Numbered from the stretch's first letter, positions 9,136 through 17,889 are shown. The stretch: 64,000 nucleotides of DNA from Pseudomonas mandelii (GCF_006438925.1 NZ_RCZA01000010.1:1-64000); one strand, 5' to 3'. Notes: generated by a model from the sequence alone, not told the origin. Program-made: numbers and translations.

Positions 9136-9404
9136 TGTTATCTCCTGAGTCGAATGGTGCGGTGTGAAAGGGTGAATCGCTCTCTTTCTGACAGGTACTG
9201 ACTCGATCAATTGGAAGAACAACGGCTAACGTCTGCGCCACGAATTCTGAGCATCATCGAGTGGGGGTACAAACGATGATTGCTCAGCACTTCATTCCCT
9301 CAGCTATTGAAGTCGGACTTCAAGTCGCCAGGTTTTCCCGGTGAGACGGAGTAAGTGGGGGGACTCATACCATCCTTGACTGGCGAAAAGGAAGTCCGTA
9401 CCTT

Positions 9405-9424
9405 TCTGGAATGATCATTCCAGA
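9405..9424. promoter_or_regulatory. Operator palindrome upstream of the TetR gene
   Basis: TCTGGAATGATCATTCCAGA is a perfect 20-base palindrome ending 11 bases before the TetR start codon. Its core TGGAAYGATCATTCCA recurs once more, before the MFS transporter gene. The placement and repetition fit an autoregulatory TetR operator. Confidence 0.75.
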
Positions 9425-9435
9425 GTAGTAATCCG

Positions 9436-10017
9436 ATGCGTCCCAAGGAATTTGAGCATGACGAAATTGTCGACGCTGCCATGCAGGTTTTTTGGCAACT
9501 CGGCTATTGCGCCACGTCGATACAGCATCTGGTTGACGGTACCGGGTTGTCTCGAAGCAGCCTGTACAACGCCTTTGAGAACAAGCATGGATTGTACGAG
9601 CATGCACTGCGCCGGTATCACGACCTGACTGTCACGAACGTAGCGCTGCTCCAGGAGTCCGGCTCGGTCAAAGGACTGATCCAGCAATTGCTGATGAGGA
9701 TCGTGAATGATGAACTCAGCGATACCGGGCAACGTGGCTGCCTTGCCGCCAATGCCACACTGGAACTGGCCGGCCAGGACGAGTCCATTGCCGAGTTGGT
9801 CTCACGTAACTTCCTGCGTCTGGAGAAAGCGCTGGAGCGCGCGCTCATCCGTGGTCAGGCAGAAGGAGAAATCGCCATGCATAAGAACCCTCGCGCGCTT
9901 GCACGTTTTATCGTGAACACGATCCAGGGCTTGCGGGTATTGAGTAAAGGCAGCGCTCACCAGAATCGTCGGCAGCGCTTGCTGGATGTGGTCGATGTCG
10001 CGCTAGATTCGTTATAG
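9436..10017 (+). CDS. TetR/AcrR family transcriptional regulator
   Basis: A 193-residue repressor with an N-terminal TetR helix-turn-helix (IVDAAMQVFWQLGYCATSIQ...GLSRSSLYNAFENKHGLYEHAL, residues 10-58) and an all-helical ligand domain containing RGCLAANATLELA, a pattern of the TetR_C group often tied to efflux pumps or electrophile sensing. One cysteine sits in that motif (C100 region) and another in the HTH. It precedes an MFS exporter in the same direction, and both genes carry the same GATCATTCC palindrome upstream, so it probably represses itself and the transporter. The inducer is unknown. A hairpin terminator follows the gene. Confidence 0.9.
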   Translation: MRPKEFEHDEIVDAAMQVFWQLGYCATSIQHLVDGTGLSRSSLYNAFENKHGLYEHALRRYHDLTVTNVALLQESGSVKGLIQQLLMRIVNDELSDTGQRGCLAANATLELAGQDESIAELVSRNFLRLEKALERALIRGQAEGEIAMHKNPRALARFIVNTIQGLRVLSKGSAHQNRRQRLLDVVDVALDSL

Positions 10018-10053
10018 CGCGCAAGCGATTGTTCTGGCGTCGTGAGCGCGATG

Positions 10054-10077
10054 CCTGGCATCGGCCAGGATTTTTTT
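10054..10077 (+). terminator. Intrinsic terminator after the TetR gene
   Basis: CCTGGC-ATCG-GCCAGG followed by A and seven T residues. It implies that the downstream MFS gene has its own promoter, which agrees with the separate operator immediately after it. Confidence 0.75.
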
Positions 10078-10086
10078 GTCCAGTAC

Positions 10087-10102
10087 TGGAACGATCATTC
10101 CA
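10087..10102. promoter_or_regulatory. Second TetR operator copy, upstream of the MFS gene
   Basis: TGGAACGATCATTCCA differs at one base from the 16-base core of the perfect palindrome before the TetR gene. It lies 134 bases upstream of the transporter start, directly after the terminator. Confidence 0.72.
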
Positions 10103-10236
10103 AGTAAGTTGAATGCAGTTTTGTTCATGTTGCAAGAAGCTTTGAAGATCAACAGAAGCACCGCCGCCGCTGCCTGAATTTACCTCAGGCGGCCGATCAG
10201 GAAACAGGAAATGAAGTCTTTATCAGGGATACCAGG

Positions 10237-11493
10237 ATGACCATGCATCGCGACAATGGATTGATAACAACGGGGCTCGATGAAACGTCTTCTGCGAAAA
10301 GGCTGCCTGTGTGGAGACTGTTGGCATTTACGATGGCTGGCTTCATCACCATCATGACGGAAACCATGCCTGCCGGCCTGCTGCCCCTGATCGGGCAGGG
10401 GCTGGGCGTTTCGCAGGCCATGGCGGGTCAGTTGATTACGCTCTACGCCTTGGGCTCGGTGATGGCGGCGATTCCGGTCGTTGCTGCTACGCGAAAATGG
10501 CGCAGGAGGCCGTTGTTCCTGATGGCGATCGGCGGGTTGCTGGTCTTCAACACCGTGACGGCATTGTCCTCCCACTATGTACTGACCCTGGTCGCGCGCT
10601 TCATCGCCGGAATGGCGGCGGGCGTGATATGGGGACTGTTGGCCGGTTATGCACGCCGCATGGTGCCACATGATTTGCAGGGACGGGCCCTGGCGGTGGT
10701 CGGTATCGGTCAACCCGTTGCTTTGTGTCTCGGTGTGCCCCTGGGCACTTGGCTGGGTACTCTGTTTGATTGGCGTGGCGTGTTCTGGATCATGTCAGCC
10801 CTCGCGTTACTGCTGTTCGTGTGGGTGCGGTTTGGCGTACCTGACTACGCGGGACAAACTGACCGTCAGCGTCAGCCGATCCGCAGCATTCTTCTGACCC
10901 CAGGACTGCGTTCGATACTCTTTGTGATTTTCGTTTGGATACTTGCGCACAACATCCTTTATACCTACATAGCGCCATTCCTGGTTTCCGTCGGACTTGG
11001 CCAGCGAATAGACCTCGTGCTTCTACTCTTTGGTTTTGCCTCTATCGTCGGCATCGCAGTCACAGGAATGTGGGTGGATCGCGGGTTGCGCGCGCTGACG
11101 CTTCTTAGTCTGGCCGTCTTCGCGATGGTGGCGCTGGTGTTGGGAATGGCAAGCACCTCGCCCGGCCTTGTGCTCCTGAGCATTGCGATCTGGGGTCTGA
11201 CGTTCGGTGGCGCGCCAACGCTGCTACAGACGGCCATTGCCGATACCGCCGGTGACGGCGCCGATGTCGCGCAGTCGATGCTGGTCACCATTTTCAATCT
11301 GGCAGTGGCAGCGGGTGGCATCGTTGGTGGGCTGTTGCTGGAGAAGGAGGGACCCAGTTCTTTTCCTCCCATACTGCTGATTTTGGCGCTGTTCGGTCTG
11401 GCCGTGGTTTGGCGAGCCAGAAACGATGGCTTCAAGTCTGGCCATCGAGCAAACTCGCTCGGATCTCTTATACCGAAAGCCGGAAAAATCTGA
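10237..11493 (+). CDS. MFS transporter, drug/arabinose-efflux type (DHA1)
   Basis: A 418-residue major-facilitator protein with about twelve hydrophobic segments. Loop 2-3 shows a shortened MFS motif (ATRKWRRRPLF), and segment 5 the antiporter-like motif (GIGQPVALCLGVPLGTWLG), both typical of DHA1 drug:H+ antiporters such as AraJ or YdhP. A hydrophilic N-terminus of about 25 residues precedes the first membrane segment, and an in-frame ATG two codons later is an alternative start. It follows a TetR gene and shares its operator, so it is probably the efflux pump that the regulator controls. The exported compound is unknown. Confidence 0.9.
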   Translation: MTMHRDNGLITTGLDETSSAKRLPVWRLLAFTMAGFITIMTETMPAGLLPLIGQGLGVSQAMAGQLITLYALGSVMAAIPVVAATRKWRRRPLFLMAIGGLLVFNTVTALSSHYVLTLVARFIAGMAAGVIWGLLAGYARRMVPHDLQGRALAVVGIGQPVALCLGVPLGTWLGTLFDWRGVFWIMSALALLLFVWVRFGVPDYAGQTDRQRQPIRSILLTPGLRSILFVIFVWILAHNILYTYIAPFLVSVGLGQRIDLVLLLFGFASIVGIAVTGMWVDRGLRALTLLSLAVFAMVALVLGMASTSPGLVLLSIAIWGLTFGGAPTLLQTAIADTAGDGADVAQSMLVTIFNLAVAAGGIVGGLLLEKEGPSSFPPILLILALFGLAVVWRARNDGFKSGHRANSLGSLIPKAGKI

Positions 11494-11501
11494 GTCGCTG
11501 T

Positions 11502-11531
11502 CAGTCGTGAAATTGCATTTTCACACGACTG
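11502..11531. terminator. Hairpin after the MFS gene, possible terminator
   Basis: CAGTCGTG and CACGACTG pair across a 14-base loop eight bases after the MFS stop codon. There is no long T run, so it may be a processing or weak termination site. Confidence 0.4.
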
Positions 11532-11575
11532 CCGATTAATATACGATCCATATACATTTCATATTGGATTGATCA

Positions 11576-11842
11576 GTGGGTATCGTAAAAATTTCAGAAG
11601 CCATGCACGAGAATCTGCGCGTCGCCAGCGATGCGTTGAGTCGCTCGATCAACGCACAAGCCGAGCACTGGATGCGCATCGGGATGCTTGCGGAGTTACA
11701 TCCCGACCTGGATCACAGCGACATCTGCCGCTTGCTGATTCGTGCCGAACTGGCGGGCGGCCTCGATGTAAAACAGCTGTGCGCATTCGCCGATTTTTCG
11801 CAAAGCGCCCAGGTTGACGCCGTACCAGGAGCCAAGCAATGA
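11576..11842 (+). CDS. ParD-like family protein
   Basis: An 88-residue protein of the ParD-like family (PF11903 type). The N-terminal MGIVKISEAMHENLRVASDALSRSINAQAEHWMRIG matches the ribbon-helix-helix style start of antitoxin-related proteins. It begins with GTG and its stop overlaps the start of map by four bases (ATGA), so the two are translationally coupled. No ParE-like toxin gene is next to it. A role as regulator of, or partner for, the methionine aminopeptidase is a guess from this linkage only. Confidence 0.8.
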   Translation: MGIVKISEAMHENLRVASDALSRSINAQAEHWMRIGMLAELHPDLDHSDICRLLIRAELAGGLDVKQLCAFADFSQSAQVDAVPGAKQ

Positions 11843-12630
11843 AGGCCAACGTCAAGCTCAATACCCAGGCAGAAATAGCCCTGTCTCGTGCTGCGGGCAC
11901 GCTGGCCGCCGAGGTCCTGGCCATGATTGCTCCGCATGTCAAAGCGGGGGTCACCACCGACGAACTCGATCAGCTCTGTCACGACTACATCGTCAACGTG
12001 CAGAAAGCCATTCCGGGCAATGTCGGCTATCACGGTTTCCCGAAAACCGTATGTGCATCGGTCAACCAAGTGGTCTGCCATGGCATTCCTTCGGTCACGC
12101 CACTAAAGGATGGCGACATCTTGAATATCGACATTGCCGTTATCAAGGAGGGTTGGTACGGCGACACCAGCCGCATGTATTTCGTGGGTGAGCCCGGCCC
12201 GGATGCCCGACGTCTGGCAGAGACGACCTTTGAAGCGATGTGCGCCGGTATTCGCGTCGTCCGCCCCGGCGCTACGCTGGGTGATATTGGCCATGCCATT
12301 CAGAAGGTGGCCGAAAGAGACGGTTTCAGCGTCGTGCGTGAATACTGCGGTCACGGTATCGGCAAGATTTATCACGATGAACCGCAGGTCCTTCACTACG
12401 GCTACCCAGGCCAGGGCCTGAAACTGAAAGCCGGCATGATCTTCACCATTGAACCCATGTTGAACGCTGGCAAACGCCATGTGAAAACCCTGGCTGATGG
12501 CTGGACCGTGGTCACCAAGGACCACTCACTCTCGGCTCAGTGGGAGCACATGGTCGCAGTCACTGACGACGGCTTCGAGGTTCTGACCCGTTGGCCCGAT
12601 AGTGTCGATGGGTATCCCGCCATCGTTTAG
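11839..12630 (+). CDS. map: Methionine aminopeptidase type I
   Basis: A 263-residue metallopeptidase that removes the initiator methionine from nascent proteins in the cytoplasm. The pita-bread fold is visible with its five metal ligands: D in NIDIAV, D in GDTSRMYFVG, H in CGHGIGKIYHDEP, E in IFTIEPML and E in WEHMVAVTD. The length is normal for a type Ia enzyme without extra N-terminal domain. It overlaps the ParD-like gene and is probably a second map copy, since the housekeeping Pseudomonas map normally lies beside rpsB. This reading of it as an accessory copy is inference from context. Confidence 0.93.
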   Translation: MKANVKLNTQAEIALSRAAGTLAAEVLAMIAPHVKAGVTTDELDQLCHDYIVNVQKAIPGNVGYHGFPKTVCASVNQVVCHGIPSVTPLKDGDILNIDIAVIKEGWYGDTSRMYFVGEPGPDARRLAETTFEAMCAGIRVVRPGATLGDIGHAIQKVAERDGFSVVREYCGHGIGKIYHDEPQVLHYGYPGQGLKLKAGMIFTIEPMLNAGKRHVKTLADGWTVVTKDHSLSAQWEHMVAVTDDGFEVLTRWPDSVDGYPAIV

Positions 12631-12817
12631 GCGCAGTTTGCGAGTGACACAAAGCCACGTCACGGCTTTCAGCTGGCCTGATCAATCGCAAAATGGCGCT
12701 AGTGGTTTTGAAACTTCTACAGTTAGCATTGGGGTTTATCAACGCACCCAACGACCTGTTGGGTAACGTAACCGAGTAGGTCGAACATTGATCGAACGAC
12801 GCCAATTTAGCGGAGGC

Positions 12818-13801
12818 ATGAAGGGGAAAAATCTCCGCTATCTGAATGAGAACCCCAACGAGAAGGCTCAAATGGTCCGGGCAGGATTTCTGCTGCTTGA
12901 GCATTTCTCGCTGCCCGCATTCACGCAAGCACTGGATACGATTGTCACCGCGAATCTTCTGCGCCCCGGGTTGTTCTCTTCCCGAACGTTCGGCTTGACC
13001 GAAGAAGAGGTCATCAGTGACCTGGGCCTGGTCATTCGGCCGGATACCCGTTTCGATGGCTCAACAATCCAGGACCTGGACCTTCTGGTCATTTGCGGCG
13101 GCTACAGGACAGAACTCAAAGCGACGGATGAACTCATCTCCCTATTGAGGGCTGCATCAGACCAGGGCGTCATTCTGGCCGGGTTGTGGAATGGCGCATG
13201 GTTCCTGGGAAGGGCAGGCTTGCTTGACGGGTATCGTTGCGCGATTCATCCCGAACATCGCCCCGCGCTCGCGGAAATCTCCAAGGCGACGCATGTCACC
13301 AGTGAGCCCTACGTCATCGATCGAGACCGGCTTACAGCGTCCAGTCCCTCGGGGGCATTCCACATGGCGCTGGACTGGATCAAAGGACTGCACGACAAAG
13401 CACTTGTCGAGGGTATCGAGGACATCCTGGCGTTCGAGGAGTCGCGTTATCGGCGTATAAAACCGACTGAAAATATCTGTGTAAGCGCGCCATTACGCGA
13501 GGTGGTGAAGCTGATGGATGCCAACCTCGAAGAGCCTCTGGAACTGGAGCAGTTGGCGGTTTACGCCGGCCGTTCGCGTCGACAACTCGAGCGCTTGTTC
13601 AAGGAGCAGCTGGGCACAACACCGCAACGGTATTACATGGAATTGCGGATTACCGAAGCGCGTCGGCTGCTCCAGCACACAGAGCTGTCCCAGGTGGACG
13701 TGCTGGTTGCGTGTGGCTTTGTATCGCCCAGCCACTTCAGCAAGTGCTATAGCTCGTACTTCGGATACAGGCCTTCCAAGGAAACGCGACTCGTCAAATA
13801 G
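12818..13801 (+). CDS. GlxA-type AraC family transcriptional regulator (DJ-1/PfpI + HTH)
   Basis: About 327 residues: an N-terminal DJ-1/PfpI-like amidase domain (from VRAGFLLLEHFSLPAF to ESRYRR) and a C-terminal AraC double helix-turn-helix (LEQLAVYAGRSRRQLERLF... and QVDVLVACGFVSPSHFSKCYSSYFGYRPS). Pseudomonas relatives (ArgR, CdhR, GbdR group) control amino acid, carnitine and betaine catabolism. The nucleophile elbow reads AGLWNGAWFL without cysteine, as in most regulators of this group. The start is uncertain: ATG 12818 has its GGAGG only one base away, while ATG 12872 has AGAAGG at five bases. No obvious target gene is adjacent. Confidence 0.88.
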   Translation: MKGKNLRYLNENPNEKAQMVRAGFLLLEHFSLPAFTQALDTIVTANLLRPGLFSSRTFGLTEEEVISDLGLVIRPDTRFDGSTIQDLDLLVICGGYRTELKATDELISLLRAASDQGVILAGLWNGAWFLGRAGLLDGYRCAIHPEHRPALAEISKATHVTSEPYVIDRDRLTASSPSGAFHMALDWIKGLHDKALVEGIEDILAFEESRYRRIKPTENICVSAPLREVVKLMDANLEEPLELEQLAVYAGRSRRQLERLFKEQLGTTPQRYYMELRITEARRLLQHTELSQVDVLVACGFVSPSHFSKCYSSYFGYRPSKETRLVK

Positions 13802-13917
13802 AACGGCTTTTTGAGTCGGTGCTTACTCGTGATTTGCGCAGATTTACGCCGTCATCATTCAGTAGTTTTGAGGAAGCAAAAACGTCTGTTTTCGACCCTT
13901 TGCCTATCATGTTTTGG

Positions 13918-14382
13918 TTACGGACGGCGGCTTGCCCGATAGGTATATCGCAAACCGATCAACAGAAGCAGGGTGATCAGGCCGAGGGCTAGCCCACGAG
14001 TAATCGCCGGTTTAACCAATGGCACAGGGTTATCTTGTTTGCAGGCTGCGCTATCGACTTCCGCGACGGTGATTTGCCCGTAGTCTGTCAGGTGCCGCTT
14101 TTCGCCATTCAGGATCGCCGCCTGTTGTTCCAGATCCAAAGCCTGATACTTCCAGAGCGTTGGCGATCCTTCTCGGCAATAGGTGAACGTTTTCGGGTTT
14201 GAAGCGGCAATAATACAAGCGTCATTGATACCCCGTTTTTTCAGCGTTTCAGCAGCCGACCTTGTGAAGTCCAGGTCGAAGGCGGGAATAATCCCTGTAG
14301 CAGAAGCCGCGACTGAAACCAAAAGGCTGCCCGCAACGCAGATTGTTGAAATTTTCAAGGTAGGGTTTCCCTTGTTGTTCAT
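13918..14382 (-). CDS. Hypothetical membrane-anchored periplasmic protein
   Basis: A 154-residue protein with an N-terminal signal peptide (ICVAGSLLVSVAASATG), a periplasmic region with four cysteines spaced for possible disulfides (DACIIAAS, TYCREG, AACKQD), and one hydrophobic segment near the C-terminus followed by a basic tail (RYTYRASRRP). The topology is therefore periplasmic domain plus C-terminal anchor. No family recognised. It stands alone on the minus strand between the AraC regulator and a long non-coding gap. Confidence 0.7.
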   Translation of the reverse strand: MNNKGNPTLKISTICVAGSLLVSVAASATGIIPAFDLDFTRSAAETLKKRGINDACIIAASNPKTFTYCREGSPTLWKYQALDLEQQAAILNGEKRHLTDYGQITVAEVDSAACKQDNPVPLVKPAITRGLALGLITLLLLIGLRYTYRASRRP

Positions 14383-15140
14383 TTATTTTTTGATTAACGC
14401 GCGGAGCGTGGCCAGTCTGCCTTTAATGAAGTTTGGCAATTAATAAGCCTGCCAGCTTTGGCGGGCGAAAGTCCCCAGCCTGGGGGGAATTCCTGAAAGT
14501 GGGGCGGCCTGTCGTCTAGATGCTTACCACAATCCACACCCTGTTCAGGTCCTGCATAAACGCCATGATCGTCGCCAGGCTTGCGGTCTGCATCAGCACC
14601 AGCGGTCGTCTACTCAGCCCTATCAGGCATGGACACACGAAATTCCGCAAAGATGACCAGGTGTCGCAAAAGATGCCAAAGCAAGGCCTGGGCCAATAGC
14701 CAAGTATTTCGACGGGACCGATGACTCGGGGGCGTCACCGAGGAAGTGATCCCCGAACATGGGATAGCGGCCCGTGGAGCTTTCGCGCGTCGCCTCGTCT
14801 TGGGTGACATCGTTCGACCATCACGCCGTCTTCGACGCAATAACTCGTCTTCGTTCTTGCAGACGGGGAAATCCCTGCTTAACTCTGAACATATGGTCAG
14901 TCAGTGACTAATTGGTCACGGATGGCCATCCGAGCACCCTCGCGCGTTTGTTGCTTGTCCGTGTTATCAGATTCAGCCCGAGGAGGCCTATGCGTTGACG
15001 CTTGAAAACCACCCTGAGTTATTAATGTATTGGCCTGACACTTCACTGTCAGGTCCACGTGTACTGTTTTCTGCGATAGGGCCCTGTGGGCATCCCAAAC
15101 GCTGTGTGCTTAGTCCAATGGGTTCAAGGAAGTAAATGTC
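14383..15140. other. Long intergenic region, no supported gene
   Basis: About 760 bases without a convincing reading frame on either strand; the longest frame here is Arg-rich and compositionally unlike real proteins. Visible structure is limited to a small palindrome CCCCAGCCTGGGG at 14473-14485 and an inverted repeat CCTGACA/TGTCAGG at 15034-15053, about 90 bases before phaG. The latter could be part of the phaG leader or an operator. The rest may be decayed coding sequence, but I recognise no family. Confidence 0.5.
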
Positions 15141-16016
15141 ATGATGCCGAAAACTGCCATCGTCGAGATCTGCGGGAAGTACAAGGTTTATACCGAGCAC
15201 TATCTCAACACAGCCGCTGACAAGACCATCATTCTGGTCAATGGCTCACTGGCAACGACCGCATCTTTTGCCCAAACGGTGCGTTACCTGCAGCCGCGAT
15301 TCAATGTGGTTCTCTACGACCAGCCCTACGCCGGTCAGTCGAAGCAACACAACCTCCACGGCCAACCGATCCGAAAGGAAGACGAGGCCGCGATATTGCT
15401 GGATTTAATCGAACACTTTGGTGCGCACCACGTGCTGTCCTTTTCCTGGGGCGGTGCGGCCACTTTGCTGGCGCTGGCCCAGCGGCCTCGACGAATCGAG
15501 AAGGCGGTGATCAATTCATTCGCAGCGCGGATCAATACACCGATGCGCGATTACCTGGAGAGCGGCCTGAACCATCTCCAGGCTTGCGACCGCCTCAATG
15601 TCGGTCGCTTGATCAACAGCACAATCGGCAAGCACCTGCCATCGCTGTTCAAACGCTTTAATGATCGCCATGTCAGAAGCCTGGCCGAGCACGAGTACAG
15701 GCAGATGCATTTCCACGTCAATGAGGTGCTGACCCAAGACACCCATTGCTATGTCGCCTGTGCCGCTGCCATCGAAATACCGCTGCTGTTTATCAACGGC
15801 GAATGGGATGAGTACACCTCGGTCGAAGACGCCCGGCTGTTCGCCGATCATGCGTCTCAGTCCCGGTTCCATACCATCAAGAATGCCGGGCACTTCCTCG
15901 ATATGGAACATCCGGCGGCCTGGCATGACACCCGGCAGGCCTTGCTCGGTTTTCTGGACCCGGCTTCCAGGAGGCAAGGCCGTGTTGCCTCAGATATCCA
16001 GGTCAATCACGTATGA
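15141..16016 (+). CDS. phaG: (R)-3-hydroxydecanoyl-ACP transacylase/thioesterase PhaG
   Basis: A 291-residue alpha/beta hydrolase-fold enzyme that links fatty acid synthesis to medium-chain polyhydroxyalkanoate formation by releasing or transferring 3-hydroxyacyl groups from ACP. The nucleophile elbow SWGG places the serine at S102, with D223 (GEWDEYTSVEDA) and H251 (AGHFLDME), the same numbering known for P. putida PhaG. The N-terminal NGSLATTASFAQTVR block and YDQPYAGQS are also PhaG-like; RhlA is related but more distant. AAGGA lies 9 bases before the first of two Met codons. No pha synthase gene is nearby, as is usual for phaG. Its 3' end overlaps the convergent phosphoesterase gene by 27 bases. 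Confidence 0.92.
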   Translation: MMPKTAIVEICGKYKVYTEHYLNTAADKTIILVNGSLATTASFAQTVRYLQPRFNVVLYDQPYAGQSKQHNLHGQPIRKEDEAAILLDLIEHFGAHHVLSFSWGGAATLLALAQRPRRIEKAVINSFAARINTPMRDYLESGLNHLQACDRLNVGRLINSTIGKHLPSLFKRFNDRHVRSLAEHEYRQMHFHVNEVLTQDTHCYVACAAAIEIPLLFINGEWDEYTSVEDARLFADHASQSRFHTIKNAGHFLDMEHPAAWHDTRQALLGFLDPASRRQGRVASDIQVNHV

Positions 16017-16757
16017 GCCATTAAATTCCGGATTTTCACTAATGCCATTTTTTGCATAGCCGCGGGCGTTGCAAATGACGCGGGTTTTGCCCACCGGGTA
16101 GTCAAAGCTCCCGTGGGTATGGCCATGTAGCCAAAGTGCCGGCTGCCAGTCGTTGATCCGGTCTTCGAGGTCTGAAACAAAACTCGCGTTAATCGGCGAA
16201 TTCTCAAACAGCGGGCCTATGCTCAACCGTGTCGGTGCAAAATGCGAAACCACCACCGTGGGAGTGGTTCTGTCGCGGGTGAAGCAGTCCTCCAGCCAGG
16301 CGACGGTCTGTAAAAAAATCAGTTGGGAAACTGCCGGGCTGAACAGATCTGGAAAATCTGGCGAGATTTTTATGTGGGTGAAGTCCCGCATGAGCTTCGT
16401 AGCCAGATCAACACCCTGTGCCCGATCCTCTGCAGAATCGAAAAGACGATAGTCAGACCATAGGGTGCAACCCAAAAACCGCACGCCGTTGTGGAGATAC
16501 TCCGAGCGTTCCAATACGTGGATCTGTGTGCCTTCCGACAACCTGTTCAAATGTTCGTAGGTAGAGATCAAGTCACTGCCATAAAACTCGTGATTCCCTG
16601 CCACGTACACGATCGGAACAGGGCACGATTTTGCCCACTCAATGGCCGTGGCCGGTCGGGAGATGTCTCCGGCGAGGACGACAACATCGGCATCCATATC
16701 GGGAAAAGGTAACGCGTTGACGGACAAATGGATGTCTGACAGCAAGGCGATGCGCAT
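15990..16757 (-). CDS. Calcineurin-like metallophosphoesterase
   Basis: A 255-residue protein with all metal-binding blocks of the family: SDIHLS (residues 7-12), AGDIS, GNHEFY, the single His of VSHFAP and the final GHTHGSFDY. There is no signal peptide, so it is cytoplasmic. Such enzymes hydrolyse phosphomono- or diesters with a dinuclear metal centre; the substrate is not predictable. It converges with phaG and overlaps its 3' end, and no co-transcribed partner is seen. Confidence 0.88.
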   Translation of the reverse strand: MRIALLSDIHLSVNALPFPDMDADVVVLAGDISRPATAIEWAKSCPVPIVYVAGNHEFYGSDLISTYEHLNRLSEGTQIHVLERSEYLHNGVRFLGCTLWSDYRLFDSAEDRAQGVDLATKLMRDFTHIKISPDFPDLFSPAVSQLIFLQTVAWLEDCFTRDRTTPTVVVSHFAPTRLSIGPLFENSPINASFVSDLEDRINDWQPALWLHGHTHGSFDYPVGKTRVICNARGYAKNGISENPEFNGSYVIDLDI

Positions 16758-16862
16758 CGATCAACTCCTACCTGTTTTGAATGGCCGCCCATTCTAATGA
16801 CAAGTTGATAACGTCCTGCCAGGCGACGAGTGACGACGTCGAACAGCACGTGCAAGGTCTAG

Positions 16863-17780
16863 CTATGCATAGCCATTCTCGGATTTCCCAGCATGTTTAA
16901 TCCAGCTGGTCAGCTCTGTGACCAGTTGATTGACTTCACTGCCTTCGGGCTCGGAGGGGCGAATAATCGCGTTCCAGGCGATATCCAGGCCGTCATTCAG
17001 GGCTGCCCATGCAAGCTCTCCGCGCTCAAGGCTGGGCGTCACCAAGTCGCGTTGCAATATGCTGATTCCGTATCCCGAACGCACCAGTTCGACGATGGCT
17101 TCAATCAACTCCACGGTAATCATTCGGCGCGGCAAAATACTCGCGGGCGCGAAGAACCGGTCATATTCCCAGCCGCTTGCGCGGTCCGTTGAATACGTCA
17201 CCAGGTTGTAAGTTTTGAAGTCTTCGGCATAAATGTTTTTCCGCTGCGCCAGTGGGTGATCCGTTGCCATGATCGCAATCAGGTCGTCACGGAAAAGCGG
17301 CAACTTGGCGACGCCGCTCGGCACCATACCGTCATCAATAATCGATACATCGAGCCTGCCTTGCATCAGGCGGGCATACACGTCGTTACGGGGCACGGTC
17401 ACCAGTGTTATTTCGATGTCTGGACGAAGACTGGAGTAATGCTTGATAAATTTTGGAATCCAGCGAAACGGCCCGTATGAGGTGACACCCATACGTACAA
17501 AGGCTGTGACCCCACCTGCCATGGATCTGGCCTCCGCCTCCGCTTCGTTAAGAATCGCGATGATGTCTCTTGCTGCTCGCTCCAGGCGCACCCCCGCAGG
17601 GCTGAGGCGCAACTTTCCCCCTGAGCGCTCTGTCAGGGTCACGCCAAGCCGGCGTTCCGCCTCCCGCATGCGATGACTGACGGCTGAAGGGGTCAGCCAT
17701 AGACGCTCGGCCACAGCGGTCACCGAATCGACTTCCGACAGGGTTTGCAGCATCACAAGGTGATCCAGGGTGAGTCTCAT
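16863..17780 (-). CDS. LysR family transcriptional regulator, MetR-like
   Basis: A 305-residue LysR regulator with an N-terminal winged helix-turn-helix (VTAVAERLWLTPSAVSHRMREAERRLG, residues 19-45) and a periplasmic-binding-protein-like effector domain. The effector domain (LPLFRDDLIAIMATDHPLA..., VELIEAIVELVRSGYGISILQR) resembles MetR more than the CysB or BenM groups. It is divergent from the 2-oxoglutarate oxygenase gene with 109 bases between starts, and that interval contains TGAA-N5-TTCA, the MetR consensus. It therefore probably controls the oxygenase gene and perhaps the genes after it. The effector is unknown; homocysteine or another methyl-transfer metabolite would be the MetR analogy. 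Confidence 0.9.
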   Translation of the reverse strand: MRLTLDHLVMLQTLSEVDSVTAVAERLWLTPSAVSHRMREAERRLGVTLTERSGGKLRLSPAGVRLERAARDIIAILNEAEAEARSMAGGVTAFVRMGVTSYGPFRWIPKFIKHYSSLRPDIEITLVTVPRNDVYARLMQGRLDVSIIDDGMVPSGVAKLPLFRDDLIAIMATDHPLAQRKNIYAEDFKTYNLVTYSTDRASGWEYDRFFAPASILPRRMITVELIEAIVELVRSGYGISILQRDLVTPSLERGELAWAALNDGLDIAWNAIIRPSEPEGSEVNQLVTELTSWIKHAGKSENGYA

Positions 17781-17791
17781 AGGGCGCGACC

Positions 17792-17804
17792 TGAAAATAA
17801 TTCA
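17792..17804. promoter_or_regulatory. MetR-type LysR box (TGAA-N5-TTCA)
   Basis: TGAAAATAATTCA fits both the general LysR T-N11-A box and the narrower MetR consensus TGAANNNNNTTCA. It lies 11 bases before the LysR start codon on one side and 85 bases before the oxygenase start on the other, so it can act on both divergent genes. Confidence 0.6.
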
Positions 17805-17889
17805 CAAAATAGCGTAAAAATATGAGCGTGACTTGTTTTTGCCTCCGATGCAATCTGACTCCAGCAAGAGCCAACGGAGACCAATAATC

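Noticed and set aside
11576..11842. Classical ParDE toxin-antitoxin pair
   Set aside because: No ParE/RelE-type toxin frame overlaps or follows; the coupled gene is a clear methionine aminopeptidase.
14610..14840. A 76-codon Arg/Pro-rich minus-strand frame in the long gap
   Set aside because: Composition is unlike a real protein; no ribosome binding site; no homologous pattern known to me.
15141..16016. RhlA (rhamnolipid lipid-moiety synthase) instead of PhaG
   Set aside because: Closer to PhaG along the whole length, with identical S102/D223/H251 numbering, and no rhlB or rhlC next to it.
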